NCBI RefSeq assembly: GCF_019038465.1
Contig: NZ_JAFKRH010000014.1
Coordinates: 212,194 to 276,193 of the forward strand
Reading direction: 5' to 3'
Length of the DNA stretch: 64,000 nucleotides
Source of the DNA: Synechococcus sp. CCY 0621
Lineage (GTDB): Bacteria; Cyanobacteriota; Cyanobacteriia; PCC-6307; Cyanobiaceae
How positions within the stretch are numbered: the first letter of the stretch is position 1; every line of letters starts with the position of its first letter. A program made the translations under genes and the position numbers. Positions 19,883 to 29,200 of this stretch are shown piece after piece. The notes below the pieces were generated by a model. The model worked only from the letters and a program-made list of their open reading frames with translations, had not been told where the DNA came from and made no database searches.

Positions 19883-20790
19883 CGGCAGCAGGCCAGGGCC
19901 GCCAGGCACCGGTCCCGGTGGAGAACCCCCCGGCCGGGCGCGACGGTCTGGCCGTTCAGGACCAGGCCGTAGCTGAGGCCCCGTCCGTGCCAGCTCCAGA
20001 TGCGCTCACTGAGGTGTTCGAGCGCCGCCTCCAGGGGCACCCCGGGTTCCGGGGCCAGCAGGGGGGCCGCTTCGGGGTGATCCAGGAAGCGCTTGGCGTA
20101 CTCGCCCCGCCCCTGGGCCAGCAGCTTCCAGGCCAGTCGGCTGGGGCTGTCCTGGGGGCGATGGGGGGCCAGGTCACGCCAGTCGTCGCTGCCGTCCTGG
20201 CGGCTGGCCAGGGCCGGCTCGCCGACCACCGGTGCCGACCCGGCGGCCAGCCGCCGCACCGGTCCGGCCCGCCGGGCCGGGTAGATCAGCTGGGCCGCCT
20301 CTGGGTACCAGCGCGACCAGCAGCAGAACAGCCCCAGGGGCGCCGTGGTCTGGATCCGCAGCAGTCCGGGTCGTTGCCAGCCCCGGCCCGGGGGGGTCCA
20401 GGTCACGGTGAGCGCATGCTCCCCCGCCGCCAGCGACAGCGGCCCACCCGCCGCCTCCCCCGCCAGCCGCAGCCGCACCCCTTCGCTGCGGCCGGGGCAG
20501 CGCAGCTGGATCGGATAGGCGACCGGGGTCCCGGCGAAACCCGGTGCCGGTTCGCCGCAGCCCAGCTCCACACCCTGCAGGTTGAAGTGGGTGAGGTGCA
20601 GGGTGAGCAGGAACAGGCTGAGCATCAGGAAGCTCAGCAACAACGTGCCGTTGCTCTGCATCTGGACGCCGACCACCTGCAGCAGCACCGTGCCCGCCAG
20701 CCAGAGCCAGCCGAACCGCGTCGGCAGGATGTACAGGTTGCGCATCCGCAGGCGCACCCGCTCCCCCTGCTGGGGCCTACCGAAGTCCAT
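19879..20790 (-). CDS. DUF58 domain-containing protein
   Basis: A protein of about 303 residues with two N-terminal membrane helices (LPTRFGWLWLAGTVLLQVVG and LLLSFLMLSLFLLTLHLTHF). The family motif DWRDLAPHRPQDSPSRLAWK, a vWA-like region of unknown biochemical role, lies near residue 210. It sits between a MoxR ATPase and a TgpA-type transglutaminase, the standard DUF58 context. Start may be ATG 20790 or GTG 20796; both overlap the end of the MoxR gene. Confidence 0.85.
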   Translation of the reverse strand: MDFGRPQQGERVRLRMRNLYILPTRFGWLWLAGTVLLQVVGVQMQSNGTLLLSFLMLSLFLLTLHLTHFNLQGVELGCGEPAPGFAGTPVAYPIQLRCPGRSEGVRLRLAGEAAGGPLSLAAGEHALTVTWTPPGRGWQRPGLLRIQTTAPLGLFCCWSRWYPEAAQLIYPARRAGPVRRLAAGSAPVVGEPALASRQDGSDDWRDLAPHRPQDSPSRLAWKLLAQGRGEYAKRFLDHPEAAPLLAPEPGVPLEAALEHLSERIWSWHGRGLSYGLVLNGQTVAPGRGVLHRDRCLAALACCR

Positions 20791-21688
20791 CGACACCCGC
20801 CTGGAGCCGCTGGCTCAGGTCCCCGTCGCTCCCCCCGCGCTGGCCGCCGTCCATGCGGTGCTCGCAGACGGCGGCCAGCACGGACTGGACGTCGTCTGGA
20901 ATCACATGGTCCCGGCCCTCCAGCAGCGACCAGGCGCGGGCGGCGGCCACCAGGGCCAGACCGGCCCGGGGGGAGAGCGGATGGCCCTGGGCGGGCTGGT
21001 GACGGCTGCGGTCCAGCAGGTCGAGCACGTAGTCGAGCAGGGCGGCGCTGCAGTGCTGCTGGTCACAGCGTGTCTGCAGCTCCAGCAGATCCTCGGGCCC
21101 GAAGGCGCTGCTGAGGCCATCGGGCCGCAGGCCCTCGCCCTGCAGCAGGGCCCGTTCCGCCTGGCGGGGGGGGTAGCCCAGGCTGAGGCGCATCAGGAAA
21201 CGGTCCAGCTGGGATTCCGGCAGGGCCGAGGTGCCCCCCTGGTCGAGGCCGTTCTGGGTGGCGATCACCAGAAAGGGCCGGGGCAGGGGATGGCTGGTGC
21301 CGTCCACGCTCACCCTGCCGGCGGCCATCGCCTCCAGCAGCGCGCTCTGGGTGCGCGGGCTGGCCCGGTTGATCTCGTCGGCGAGCAGCACCTGGCTGAA
21401 CAGGGGACCGGGCTGAAAGTGAAAGCTGGCGGCGCCAGGGTCGAACACGTTGAGGCCGGTCAGATCGGCGGGCAGCAGGTCGCTGGTGAAGCTCACCCGC
21501 TTGAAGCCGAGCCCGAAGCTGCGGGCCAGGGCCTCGGCCAGGGTGGTCTTGCCCATGCCGGGCAGGTCTTCGATCAACAGGTGGCCGCGGGCCAGCAGGC
21601 AGGCCAGGGCCAGGCGCACCTCGTGTTCCTTGCCCAGCAACACCGCACCGATCGCGCTGATCACCGGGTGAAGGGGGGAAGGGGGCAC
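20777..21688 (-). CDS. MoxR-family AAA+ ATPase
   Basis: A 303-residue chaperone-like ATPase. Walker A DLPGMGKTTLAEALA (about 41-55), Walker B VLLADEINRASPRTQSALLE and sensor 1 VIATQNGLDQGGTSALPESQ are present, with the arginine-bearing segment LDRFLMRLSLGYP. Family members assemble or activate vWA partner proteins; here the partner is probably the DUF58 protein whose gene it overlaps. Start GTG at 21688; the first gene of the minus-strand operon MoxR-DUF58-TgpA-pentapeptide protein. Confidence 0.92.
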   Translation of the reverse strand: MPPSPLHPVISAIGAVLLGKEHEVRLALACLLARGHLLIEDLPGMGKTTLAEALARSFGLGFKRVSFTSDLLPADLTGLNVFDPGAASFHFQPGPLFSQVLLADEINRASPRTQSALLEAMAAGRVSVDGTSHPLPRPFLVIATQNGLDQGGTSALPESQLDRFLMRLSLGYPPRQAERALLQGEGLRPDGLSSAFGPEDLLELQTRCDQQHCSAALLDYVLDLLDRSRHQPAQGHPLSPRAGLALVAAARAWSLLEGRDHVIPDDVQSVLAAVCEHRMDGGQRGGSDGDLSQRLQAGVDGLR

Positions 21689-21776
21689 GGGGCTGGTGCG
21701 GTCACCGGTGGTCCACCCATTGCAGCAGCCCCGCCACGCTTCTGTGTTACAACCGCCTGAATGTTCCCTGGAGTCG

Positions 21777-22931
21777 GTGCCAGCTCACCACCCGGTGACG
21801 GGGCTTCCTGATCCGCCGCAACCCCATGGCGGCAACCTCCAGGCGGCCGCCAGACGCCTCGGCTGTCGTCCGGATCAGCTGCTGGACGCCAGCGCCTCCC
21901 TGGTGCCCTTCGGCCCGCCACCGCGGCTGCGGCGCCTGCTGCACCGCGCACTCGACACCGACCTGCGCGACTATCCAGACCGGGACTACGGGGCCCTGGC
22001 CGGTGCCATCGCCGCCTGGCACGGGCTCGATCCGGCCATGGTGCTGCCCGGCAACGGGGCCGCCGAACTGTTCACCTGGGCGGCGCGGGACGCCGCCGCC
22101 TGCGGCCCCAGCCTGCTGCCGGCGCCGGGGTTCGGCGACTACCGCCGGGCCCTGGACTGCTGGGGCGGTGTGTGGCGGACCCTGCCGCTGCCACTGGACT
22201 GGCGCGGAGCCGGTCCCACCGACTGGCCCCTGGCAGAGGCCACCACCGCCACGGCCGTTGCGACAGACCGCCCGGCCGTGGTGTGGCTCACCAATCCCCA
22301 CAACCCCACCGGCCAGCTCTGGAGCCGGGCCTCGCTGCAGCCCCTGCTGGAGCGGTTCGCCCTGGTGATCGTCGATGAGGCGTTTCTGCCGCTGGTGCCC
22401 GCCGGCGAGGACCAGTCGCTGGTGCCGTTGCTGCCGGCCCACCCCAACCTGGTGGTGATCCGCAGCCTCACCAAGCTGTTCTCGATCGCCGGCCTGCGGC
22501 TCGGCTACGCCCTGGGCGGCGCCGAGCGGCTGGCCCGCTGGGCCGCCTGGCGCGACCCCTGGCCCGTCAACGCTCTGGCGGCGGCGGCGGGCCAGTTCCT
22601 GATGGCCGATCAGGCTGGACTGCGGCGCTGGCAGCGGCGGGTGCAGTGCTGGGTGGCCCGCGAGGGCCCCTGGCTGACGGGCCGGCTGGCGGCGATGCCC
22701 GGACTGGAGCCCCTGCCCTCGGCGGCCAATTACCTGCTGGTGCGCAGCCGCCCGCCGGCCGCCTCGCTCCAGCCGCTGCGGCTGGCGCTGGAACGCCAGC
22801 ACCGGATCCTGGTGCGCGACTGCCGCTCCTTCGAGGGCCTGGGCGAAAGCTGGCTGCGGATCGCGGTGCAGAGCAGGGCCGGCAACCGCCGACTCCTGGG
22901 GGCCCTGCGGCGCTTCAACCGCGCCCCCTGA
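21777..22931 (+). CDS. PLP-dependent class I/II aminotransferase, CobD (threonine-phosphate decarboxylase)-like
   Basis: A fold-type I PLP enzyme of about 384 residues. N-terminal [20 protein letters not shown] and [20 protein letters not shown] are typical of CobD/CobC-like decarboxylases, which make aminopropanol phosphate for cobamide loops. Other marks are [35 protein letters not shown], the PLP-lysine site [20 protein letters not shown] and the arginine region [15 protein letters not shown]. Histidinol-phosphate aminotransferase is the main alternative. The start is uncertain (GTG 21777 or 21795). It is divergent from the MoxR gene, and its last 17 bases overlap the end of murG on the other strand. 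Confidence 0.75.
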   Translation: MPAHHPVTGLPDPPQPHGGNLQAAARRLGCRPDQLLDASASLVPFGPPPRLRRLLHRALDTDLRDYPDRDYGALAGAIAAWHGLDPAMVLPGNGAAELFTWAARDAAACGPSLLPAPGFGDYRRALDCWGGVWRTLPLPLDWRGAGPTDWPLAEATTATAVATDRPAVVWLTNPHNPTGQLWSRASLQPLLERFALVIVDEAFLPLVPAGEDQSLVPLLPAHPNLVVIRSLTKLFSIAGLRLGYALGGAERLARWAAWRDPWPVNALAAAAGQFLMADQAGLRRWQRRVQCWVAREGPWLTGRLAAMPGLEPLPSAANYLLVRSRPPAASLQPLRLALERQHRILVRDCRSFEGLGESWLRIAVQSRAGNRRLLGALRRFNRAP

Positions 22932-23997
22932 CCTGCTCCAGCACCTGCACCAGCCGCCGGTCGGCGTCCCGCACCGCCAGGGCCTCCATGCCGTCCCGCA
23001 TCGGCTCCAGAGGATCGGCTCCTGTGGCGGAGCCGCGCAGGCGCGGTCCCAGCAGCCGCCACACGGTCCGCTCCAGGGCAGGCTCGCCGGGCTCGTGCTG
23101 CCAGACGATCACCGCGGCGCCCAGGCTGGCGGCGGCGGCGGCATTGGCGTCCTGATGCCGGTCGGCGGCCGCCGGGAAGGGCACCAGGATCGCCGGGGTG
23201 CCGCAGACGGCCAGTTCGCTGAGGCTGCCGGCGCCGGCCCGGCTGATGGCCAGGTCGCAATGCTGCAGCAGCCCCGGCAGCTCATCGCTGAAGGCCCGCT
23301 CCGCCACCCCGTCGAGGCGCAGCGTTCCGGCTTCGGGGTCCTGGCTGCCGGTGAGGTGAACGATGCGACAGCCGCTGGCCGCCAGCTGCGGCAGCAGGGG
23401 CCGCACCATGCGGTTGAGGCGCAGGGCCCCCTGGCTGCCCCCCATCACCAGCAGCAGGGGCCCGTCGCCCCCTGGCACCCACTCGGGCAGGGGAGTGGGA
23501 CGAAGGAAGTCCCGTCGTACCGGGGTGCCGCACACCAGAGGACGGCAGCGGGGCAGCCGCTCGGCCGCCTGGGGAAGCCCCACCGCCACCCGTGTGCACA
23601 GGGGGCCCAGCAACCGGGTCACCCGCCCGGGGATGGCGTTGCTCTCGTGCAGCACCACCGGAACCCCGCACCAGCGGGCGGCCAGGATCGCCGGTGCGGC
23701 GATGTACCCCCCGCTGCTGAACACCACGCTCACCCCCTCCCGCCGGATCAGGCGCCGCATCGGCAGCACCGCCAGCAGCAGCTGCAGCAGGTTCCAGAGC
23801 TTTCGCAGCCCCCGGCCCTGCAGTCCGCCGGCCCGCACCATGTGGAGCGGGTAGCGGCTGGGGACCAGGTCGGTCTCCAGCCGGTTCGGTACCCCCACCC
23901 AGTGCACCTGCCAGTCGGCGGACAGGGCTTCAGCCACCGCCAGGGCGGGGAACAGGTGGCCACCCGTGCCGCTGGCGGCGATCAGCAGGGTCGGCAT
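22915..23997 (-). CDS. murG: UDP-GlcNAc:undecaprenyl-PP-MurNAc-pentapeptide GlcNAc transferase
   Basis: A 360-residue GT28 enzyme that converts lipid I to lipid II on the inner face of the cytoplasmic membrane. Starts [20 protein letters not shown] (the GGH donor/acceptor loop). [48 protein letters not shown] and the UDP-GlcNAc site [20 protein letters not shown] complete the match. Normal length. It overlaps the tail of the CobD-like gene by 17 bases and is divergent from a secreted-protein gene. Confidence 0.97.
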   Translation of the reverse strand: MPTLLIAASGTGGHLFPALAVAEALSADWQVHWVGVPNRLETDLVPSRYPLHMVRAGGLQGRGLRKLWNLLQLLLAVLPMRRLIRREGVSVVFSSGGYIAAPAILAARWCGVPVVLHESNAIPGRVTRLLGPLCTRVAVGLPQAAERLPRCRPLVCGTPVRRDFLRPTPLPEWVPGGDGPLLLVMGGSQGALRLNRMVRPLLPQLAASGCRIVHLTGSQDPEAGTLRLDGVAERAFSDELPGLLQHCDLAISRAGAGSLSELAVCGTPAILVPFPAAADRHQDANAAAAASLGAAVIVWQHEPGEPALERTVWRLLGPRLRGSATGADPLEPMRDGMEALAVRDADRRLVQVLEQVRGRG

Positions 23998-24074
23998 GGG
24001 CGGGTGGGGCGAGCGCGCCTAACTTAAAAGCCGATTCCGGTCCGCTCACCGCCGCCCCGGTTCCCTCCCTCTCC

Positions 24075-24866
24075 ATGGCTCCGTCCTGCCCGCTGAACGC
24101 CCCCCTGCCTTCGGTCCGGTCGCCCCAGCTGTTCGGCACCCTCCTGGCGACCGTGGTGCTGGCCGGCGCCGGCGTCGCCCCCGCCCTGGCGGTTCCGCCT
24201 TCGCCCGCCCAGCTGCAGGCCCTCGAGAGTGCCCTCAACAGCAGCTCCGACACGGCCCTGGCTGGCCTGCTGCAGGCGGGCCCCGGGCTGGATCCCGCCC
24301 TGCTGGAGAGCCGCCGGCGCCTGTTGAGGCAGCAGTTTCCCGATGCCCGCTGGCAGCTGAGCAGCGGCGCCCAGATGCGCGATGGCCAACCCACGGTGAC
24401 CCTCCGGGTGGATGGCACCCGGCGCCAGGGCGGCACCACCTACCGGCTGGAGGCGGAGCAACAGCTGGCCCTGCAGAGCGACGGCACCCGCATCAACGGC
24501 CAGACGGTGCTGCGGGAACGGTCGCTGCTGCGCAGCGGTGACAAGCCCCTGCCGGTGAGCCTGCTGATCCCCGACGCGGTGCTGACCGGCCAGCGCTACG
24601 ACGTCGACGTGATCTTCGACGATCCCCTCGACGGTGCCCTCTCCGCTGGGGGCATCGCCGCGATCACCCCCCAGCAGCAGGCCACCATGGCCAGCCCGAG
24701 CATGGAGCTCGGGGCCCTCGGGGGCGGCGGACTGTTCAAGATCGTGCAGGCGCCCCTGTCCCCCGGTTCCCAGACCTGGGCCGTCCTGCTGGTGCACCCC
24801 GACGGCATCGTCAGCGCCACCAAGCGGGTGCGCGTTGTCGCCGACCGCAAATCGCTCGAGCCCTGA
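24075..24866 (+). CDS. secreted protein of unknown function
   Basis: A 263-residue protein with an N-terminal signal peptide (about 17-40, LFGTLLATVVLAGAGVAPALA, probable cleavage after ALA). The mature part is mixed alpha/beta: a helical segment (PSPAQLQALESALNSSSDTA), then beta-rich sequence with WQLSSGAQMRDGQPTVTLRV and LPVSLLIPDAVLTGQRYDVD. I recognise no catalytic motif. It looks like a conserved cyanobacterial exported protein. It ends four bases before the response-regulator gene, so it may be co-transcribed with the two-component pair. Confidence 0.7.
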   Translation: MAPSCPLNAPLPSVRSPQLFGTLLATVVLAGAGVAPALAVPPSPAQLQALESALNSSSDTALAGLLQAGPGLDPALLESRRRLLRQQFPDARWQLSSGAQMRDGQPTVTLRVDGTRRQGGTTYRLEAEQQLALQSDGTRINGQTVLRERSLLRSGDKPLPVSLLIPDAVLTGQRYDVDVIFDDPLDGALSAGGIAAITPQQQATMASPSMELGALGGGGLFKIVQAPLSPGSQTWAVLLVHPDGIVSATKRVRVVADRKSLEP

Positions 24867-24869
24867 ACC

Positions 24870-25595
24870 ATGGGCCGACCGCATCGGATCTGGGTGGTGG
24901 ACGACGATCCGGACCTGCGCCATCTCCTGTCCACCTACCTGGGGGACCAGGGCTACGAGGTCCGCTGCATGGGCGATGGCGCCCAGCTGATGGCCCGACT
25001 GGAGGGGCAGCGCCCCGATCTGCTGGTGCTCGACCTGATGCTCCCCGGCGATGACGGCCTCACCCTGCTGCGGCGCCTGCGGGACGGGGACGACGACCTG
25101 CCGGTGCTGATGCTGACGGCCCGGGCCGATGCGGTGGATCGGATCATCGGCCTGGAGCAGGGGGCCGACGACTACCTGGCCAAGCCTTTCCTGCCGCGGG
25201 AGCTGACCGCCCGGATCGAGGCGGTGCTGCGCCGCCGCGGCACCCTCCCCGGCGGCTTGCCCCAGCCCGATGGGGAACGGATCGGCTTCGGCGACCTGGA
25301 GGTGGATCTGGCGGCCCGCACCCTGGAGCGCCAGGGGGAAGCCCTGACGATCACCGGCGGCGAGTTCGCCCTGCTGGCGGCCTTCGTGCAGCACCCCCAC
25401 CGGCCCCTGTCCCGGGAGCGGCTGATCGAACTGGCCCGGGGTCCCGGCAGCGACACCGACAGCCGCAGCATGGACGTGCAGGTGTCGCGGCTGCGGCGGT
25501 TGATCGAACCGGAGCCGGCCCGGCCTCGCTATGTGCAGACGGTCTGGGGTTATGGCTACGTGTTCGTTCCCGATGGCAAGCCCCGCCAGTCCTGA
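24870..25595 (+). CDS. OmpR-family two-component response regulator
   Basis: A 241-residue transcription factor. The receiver domain has the acidic pair VVDDDPDLR, the phosphoacceptor Asp55 in LLVLDLMLPGDDG, the Thr of MLTARAD and the Lys of DDYLAKPFLPREL. The winged-helix output domain follows (about 140-235: FGDLEVDLAARTLERQ, GGEFALLAAFVQHPHRPLSR, VQVSRLRRLIEPEPARPRYV, TVWGYGYVF). It is coupled to the kinase gene, whose start lies inside its last 23 bases. The target genes are not evident. Confidence 0.93.
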   Translation: MGRPHRIWVVDDDPDLRHLLSTYLGDQGYEVRCMGDGAQLMARLEGQRPDLLVLDLMLPGDDGLTLLRRLRDGDDDLPVLMLTARADAVDRIIGLEQGADDYLAKPFLPRELTARIEAVLRRRGTLPGGLPQPDGERIGFGDLEVDLAARTLERQGEALTITGGEFALLAAFVQHPHRPLSRERLIELARGPGSDTDSRSMDVQVSRLRRLIEPEPARPRYVQTVWGYGYVFVPDGKPRQS

Positions 25596-26976
25596 ACCCG
25601 TCTGGCGGCCGTCCCTGGGGCGCACGCTGGCGTACCTGCTGGCTGGCACCGGTGCTGCCGCCCTCAGCCTGCTGCTGCTGCACCTGCTGCTGGGTCGGCG
25701 CCTGGCCCAGCAGCAGCTGATCCAGACGGGCTCGGAGGTGGCTTCGAACCTGGTGCTGGGGGAGGTGGCGCTGGAGCGCTTCAGCCCGGAGGTGCTTGGC
25801 CAGATCAGTGGCATGCGACTGGTGGTGGGCCGCCGACCGGAGCCTGCGGCCACGGCGGCCTGGGTGGGCCGGGGGGATCGGCGGCTGCGCTGGCAGACCC
25901 AGCGGCTGCAGGCGGAGCTGTGCCGCCGGCTGGGCCGTTGTCCGGCGGTGCAGCCGGCCTTCTCCCCGCGGCGGGGGGTATGGGTGGAAATGGCCTCCCC
26001 GCTGGAACCGGTGTGGCTGTTCGTTTATCTGCCCTCACCGCGCGGCTGGCCGCCGGATCCGTTGCTGCTGTCCCTGTCCATCGGCCTGGGGGCGCTCGGG
26101 GCCCTGCTGCTGTTCCTGATGCTGGAGATCCAGCGGCCCCTGACCCGGCTGCAGGACGCCCTGGCCGATGTGGGCCTCGAAGCCCTGCCCGAGGCCCTGC
26201 CGGACCAGGGCGCCCCGGCGGTGCGGCAGCTGATGGCCCGCTTCAACGCCATGCTGCTGCGGCTGGAGGACTCCGGCCGGGAGCGCACCACGATGCTGGC
26301 CGGCATCGCCCACGACCTGCGCAGCCCCCTCACACGGCTGCGGCTGCGCCTGGCCCTCGCCGCCGAGGGCCCGATGGCACCCCAGGAGCTGGAGCGGGCC
26401 CAGGCCGACATCCGCTCGATCGAGCGGATCACCCGCCAGTTCATGATCTTCGCGGGAGCCGAGGCGGGGGAGACTCCCGTGCTCGTACCGCTCGATGCCC
26501 TGGTGGCGGAGTCGGCGGCGTCGGTGGGCGAGGTGCCCCTGGAGCTGGATCTGGAGCCGCTGGTGCGGCGGGTGCGGCCGATCGCGCTGGCGCGGGCGGT
26601 GGGCAACCTGCTCGACAACGCCCTCACCTATGGCCGGCCGCCCCTGCGGCTGGTGCTGCGGCCCCTGGGATCCGGGGACGGGGCGGTGCACCCCCACGGC
26701 GAGGCCGGACCCGTGGAGAGCGGCTTCGAGATCCAGGTCTGGGACTGTGGCGATGGCATCGGCCCGGACCAGTGGCACAAGGCCATGACGCCATTTCAGC
26801 GGCTCGATCAGGCGCGCGGCGGCGAGGGGCACTGCGGCCTGGGCCTGGCCATTGCCGCCAAAGTCGCCCGCGACCATGGCGGTGACCTGCGCCGGCTGGA
26901 GGCCCCTGCCGCCGCCGAGCCGCCGCAGGGACGCTTCGGCGTGGCCCTGAGGGCCTGGCCCCTGCCGGGGGGGTGA
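25573..26976 (+). CDS. EnvZ-like sensor histidine kinase
   Basis: A 467-residue sensor kinase. Two membrane helices (about 15-38, TLAYLLAGTGAAALSLLLLH, and about 160-183, LLLSLSIGLGALGALLLFLM) bracket a periplasmic loop of about 120 residues with no recognised fold and two closely spaced Cys (AELCRRLGRCPAV). A HAMP-like linker leads to the H box GIAHDLRSPLTRL with His247, the N box GNLLDNALTYG, and G boxes WDCGDGIGPD and GLGLAIAAKVARDHGG. The ATG at 25573 overlaps the regulator gene by 23 bases. The signal is unknown; metal, osmotic or redox sensing are all possible. Confidence 0.9.
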   Translation: MASPASPEPVWRPSLGRTLAYLLAGTGAAALSLLLLHLLLGRRLAQQQLIQTGSEVASNLVLGEVALERFSPEVLGQISGMRLVVGRRPEPAATAAWVGRGDRRLRWQTQRLQAELCRRLGRCPAVQPAFSPRRGVWVEMASPLEPVWLFVYLPSPRGWPPDPLLLSLSIGLGALGALLLFLMLEIQRPLTRLQDALADVGLEALPEALPDQGAPAVRQLMARFNAMLLRLEDSGRERTTMLAGIAHDLRSPLTRLRLRLALAAEGPMAPQELERAQADIRSIERITRQFMIFAGAEAGETPVLVPLDALVAESAASVGEVPLELDLEPLVRRVRPIALARAVGNLLDNALTYGRPPLRLVLRPLGSGDGAVHPHGEAGPVESGFEIQVWDCGDGIGPDQWHKAMTPFQRLDQARGGEGHCGLGLAIAAKVARDHGGDLRRLEAPAAAEPPQGRFGVALRAWPLPGG

Positions 26977-27074
26977 AGCGGCGACGGTCGCATCCGGACA
27001 TAGGTGGCGGTCAGCCAGTCCGATTCCCGTCACACGTTCCGGTCACGATGGAATCGTCAATCACCGTTCCTCCC

Positions 27075-27461
27075 ATGCCTTCCAGCCTGCTCCAGCCCCT
27101 GCGGATCGCCGTTCTGGCCGCGGTCCTCGGCTCCACCGGTGGCGTGATGGCCCAGAGCGCTCCCACCGAGGCCACCCGGCCCACGCCCGCCCAGATGCAG
27201 AAGATCTTTCCCGAGCAGAAGCGGCTGGCGATCAGCGATCAGCAGGCCCGCATCGCCATCCTCCAGACCGGTGAGCGCTGTCTCTCTTCTGCCGCCAGCA
27301 GCGAAGCTCTGCGGGCCTGCATGAAGCAGCAGCGTGAAGCGAGCCAGCGCCAGCGCCAGCAGCACCGTGAGTCCCTGCGGGCCCTGTTCCAGCGCAACGG
27401 CATCGCCATGCCCGAGTGGGGCAAGAAGAAATGGGGTGAGGGCCGATCTGGCAGCCTCTGA
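27075..27461 (+). CDS. small secreted charged protein, unknown function
   Basis: A 128-residue protein with a signal peptide (about 8-28, LRIAVLAAVLGSTGGVMAQS). The mature part is short, helical and charged (QMQKIFPEQKRLAISDQQAR, KQQREASQRQRQQHRESLRA), with two Cys (ERCLSS, RACMKQ) about 15 residues apart that could form a disulfide. An earlier in-frame ATG at 27048 would only lengthen the leader. The composition recalls small periplasmic helical chaperone-like proteins (Spy/CpxP type) often controlled by envelope two-component systems. That resemblance is loose, but the gene directly follows such a system. Confidence 0.62.
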   Translation: MPSSLLQPLRIAVLAAVLGSTGGVMAQSAPTEATRPTPAQMQKIFPEQKRLAISDQQARIAILQTGERCLSSAASSEALRACMKQQREASQRQRQQHRESLRALFQRNGIAMPEWGKKKWGEGRSGSL

Positions 27462-27470
27462 GGCCTGGTC

Positions 27471-28676
27471 TCAGGCCTCGTCGAGGGCGGCCACGCCGGG
27501 CAGCACCTTGCCTTCCAGCAGCTCCAGGCTGGCGCCGCCCCCGGTGGAGATGTGGCTCATCTTTTCGGCCACACCCACCTTCTCCACAGCCGCCACGGAG
27601 TCACCGCCGCCGATGATCGTGCAGCAGCCCTTGGCGCTGAGATCGGCCAGGGTGTGGGCGATGGCGTTGGTGCCGGCGGCGAAGGCGTCGAACTCGAACA
27701 CCCCCATGGGGCCGTTCCAGATGACGGTCTGGCAGTCGGCCAGGGCCTCCTGGAAGGCCTTCACTGAATCGGGGCCGATATCGAGGCCCATCCAGCCATC
27801 GGGAATGGCGTCGATCGCGGTGGTCTGACTGTTGGCGTCGGGGGCGAAGTTATCCGCCAGCACCACATCGGTGGGCAGCAGCAGCTGGACGCCCTTGGCG
27901 GCCGCCTTGGCTTCGAGTTCCTTGGCCAGTTCCAGCTTGTCCTCCTCCACCAGGCTCTTGCCCACCGCCAGTCCACGGGCCTTGTAGAAGGTGAAGATCA
28001 TGCCGCCGCCGATCAGCACCTTGTCGCACTTGTCGATCAGCGACTCAAGCACGCCGATCTTGCTGCTCACCTTGGAGCCGCCCACGATCGCGGCCAGGGG
28101 ACGCTTGGGTTCATCGATCGCCCCCTGCAGGTACTGCAGCTCCTTCTCCATCAGGAAACCGGCCACGCTGGGGCTCAGATACTTCGTCACGCCCTCGGTG
28201 GAGGCGTGGGCCCGGTGGGCGGCGCCGAAGGCGTCATTCACATAGACGTCGGCCAGGGCGGCCAGCTTCTCGGCGAAGCCGGCGTCGTTCTTCTCTTCCT
28301 CGGCGAAGAAGCGCACGTTCTCCAGCAGCACCACATCGCCATCGGCCATGGCGGCCACCTTGGCCTCGGCGTCGGGGCCGATGCAGCTGTCGGTCTTGGT
28401 CACGGGCTTGCCCAGCAGCTCGCTGAGGCGGGCCGCCACCGGGGTGAGGCGCATCGCCTCATTCACCTGGCCCTTGGGCCGGCCGAAGTGGGCGGCCAGC
28501 AGCACCCTGGCGCCGTGGTCGATGAGGTGGCGCACGGTGGGCAGTGCCGCCCGGATGCGGGTGTCGTCCGTGATGGCACCGGCGTCGTCGAGAGGCACGT
28601 TGAAGTCGACCCGAACCAGCACCCGCTTGCCGCGGAGATCATCGGCGCTGAGGCTGGAGAGGGATCGCTTCGCCAC
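27471..28676 (-). CDS. pgk: phosphoglycerate kinase
   Basis: A 401-residue enzyme of glycolysis and the Calvin cycle that moves phosphate between 1,3-bisphosphoglycerate and ADP. Hallmarks: [81 protein letters not shown], and the C-terminal nucleotide loop [16 protein letters not shown] and [17 protein letters not shown] take the GTG at 28676 ([13 protein letters not shown]) because it gives the normal length; the frame extends upstream without similarity. Divergent from the usp gene. Confidence 0.97.
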   Translation of the reverse strand: MAKRSLSSLSADDLRGKRVLVRVDFNVPLDDAGAITDDTRIRAALPTVRHLIDHGARVLLAAHFGRPKGQVNEAMRLTPVAARLSELLGKPVTKTDSCIGPDAEAKVAAMADGDVVLLENVRFFAEEEKNDAGFAEKLAALADVYVNDAFGAAHRAHASTEGVTKYLSPSVAGFLMEKELQYLQGAIDEPKRPLAAIVGGSKVSSKIGVLESLIDKCDKVLIGGGMIFTFYKARGLAVGKSLVEEDKLELAKELEAKAAAKGVQLLLPTDVVLADNFAPDANSQTTAIDAIPDGWMGLDIGPDSVKAFQEALADCQTVIWNGPMGVFEFDAFAAGTNAIAHTLADLSAKGCCTIIGGGDSVAAVEKVGVAEKMSHISTGGGASLELLEGKVLPGVAALDEA

Positions 28677-28816
28677 GGTTACGTGTAAGGAAAGGCGGGG
28701 GGAGATTAGCCTCCGGCGCCTCCGCTCCTGCCGCCGGCGCGATTCGGTTCTTCCCACCTCCCATCCCTGGCGGCCGCAACGGTCGGCGCTAAGACAAGGG
28801 GGCTGGGCCTTCCGCC

Positions 28817-29200
28817 ATGTTCGACACCGTCCTGTTCCCCATCGACCAGAGCCGCCAGACGATGGAAACGGCGGCCGTCGCCCTTCAGCTCGCCCAGCGC
28901 CACGGCAGTCGAATCGTGCTGCTGTCGGTCGTGGAGGCCGAAGAGGGTGTGATGCACGATCCCGCCGCGGTGGCCCAGCTGCTGGAGCAGGCCCGCGCCA
29001 GTTTCACCCAGGCCGGTGTGGCCTGCGAGGTGCTCGAGCGGGAGGGAAAGCCGGCCTTCGTCATCGGCGATGTGGCCGATGAGATCAATGCCGATGTGAT
29101 CGTCATGGGCACCCGCGGCATCACCCTGGAGGAGGACCACCACAGCACCGCCGCCCGGGTGCTGCAGCTGGCGCCCTGTCCGGTGCTGGTGGTGCCCTGA
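28817..29200 (+). CDS. universal stress protein (UspA family)
   Basis: A single-domain Usp of 127 residues. Starts [20 protein letters not shown] and ends with the ATP-binding type C-terminal motif [20 protein letters not shown] and [10 protein letters not shown]; the usual GxxG(S) signature is partly altered (GTRG...DHHST). Role in stress survival is general to the family. The stop overlaps the ylqF ATG by one base. Confidence 0.9.
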   Translation: MFDTVLFPIDQSRQTMETAAVALQLAQRHGSRIVLLSVVEAEEGVMHDPAAVAQLLEQARASFTQAGVACEVLEREGKPAFVIGDVADEINADVIVMGTRGITLEEDHHSTAARVLQLAPCPVLVVP

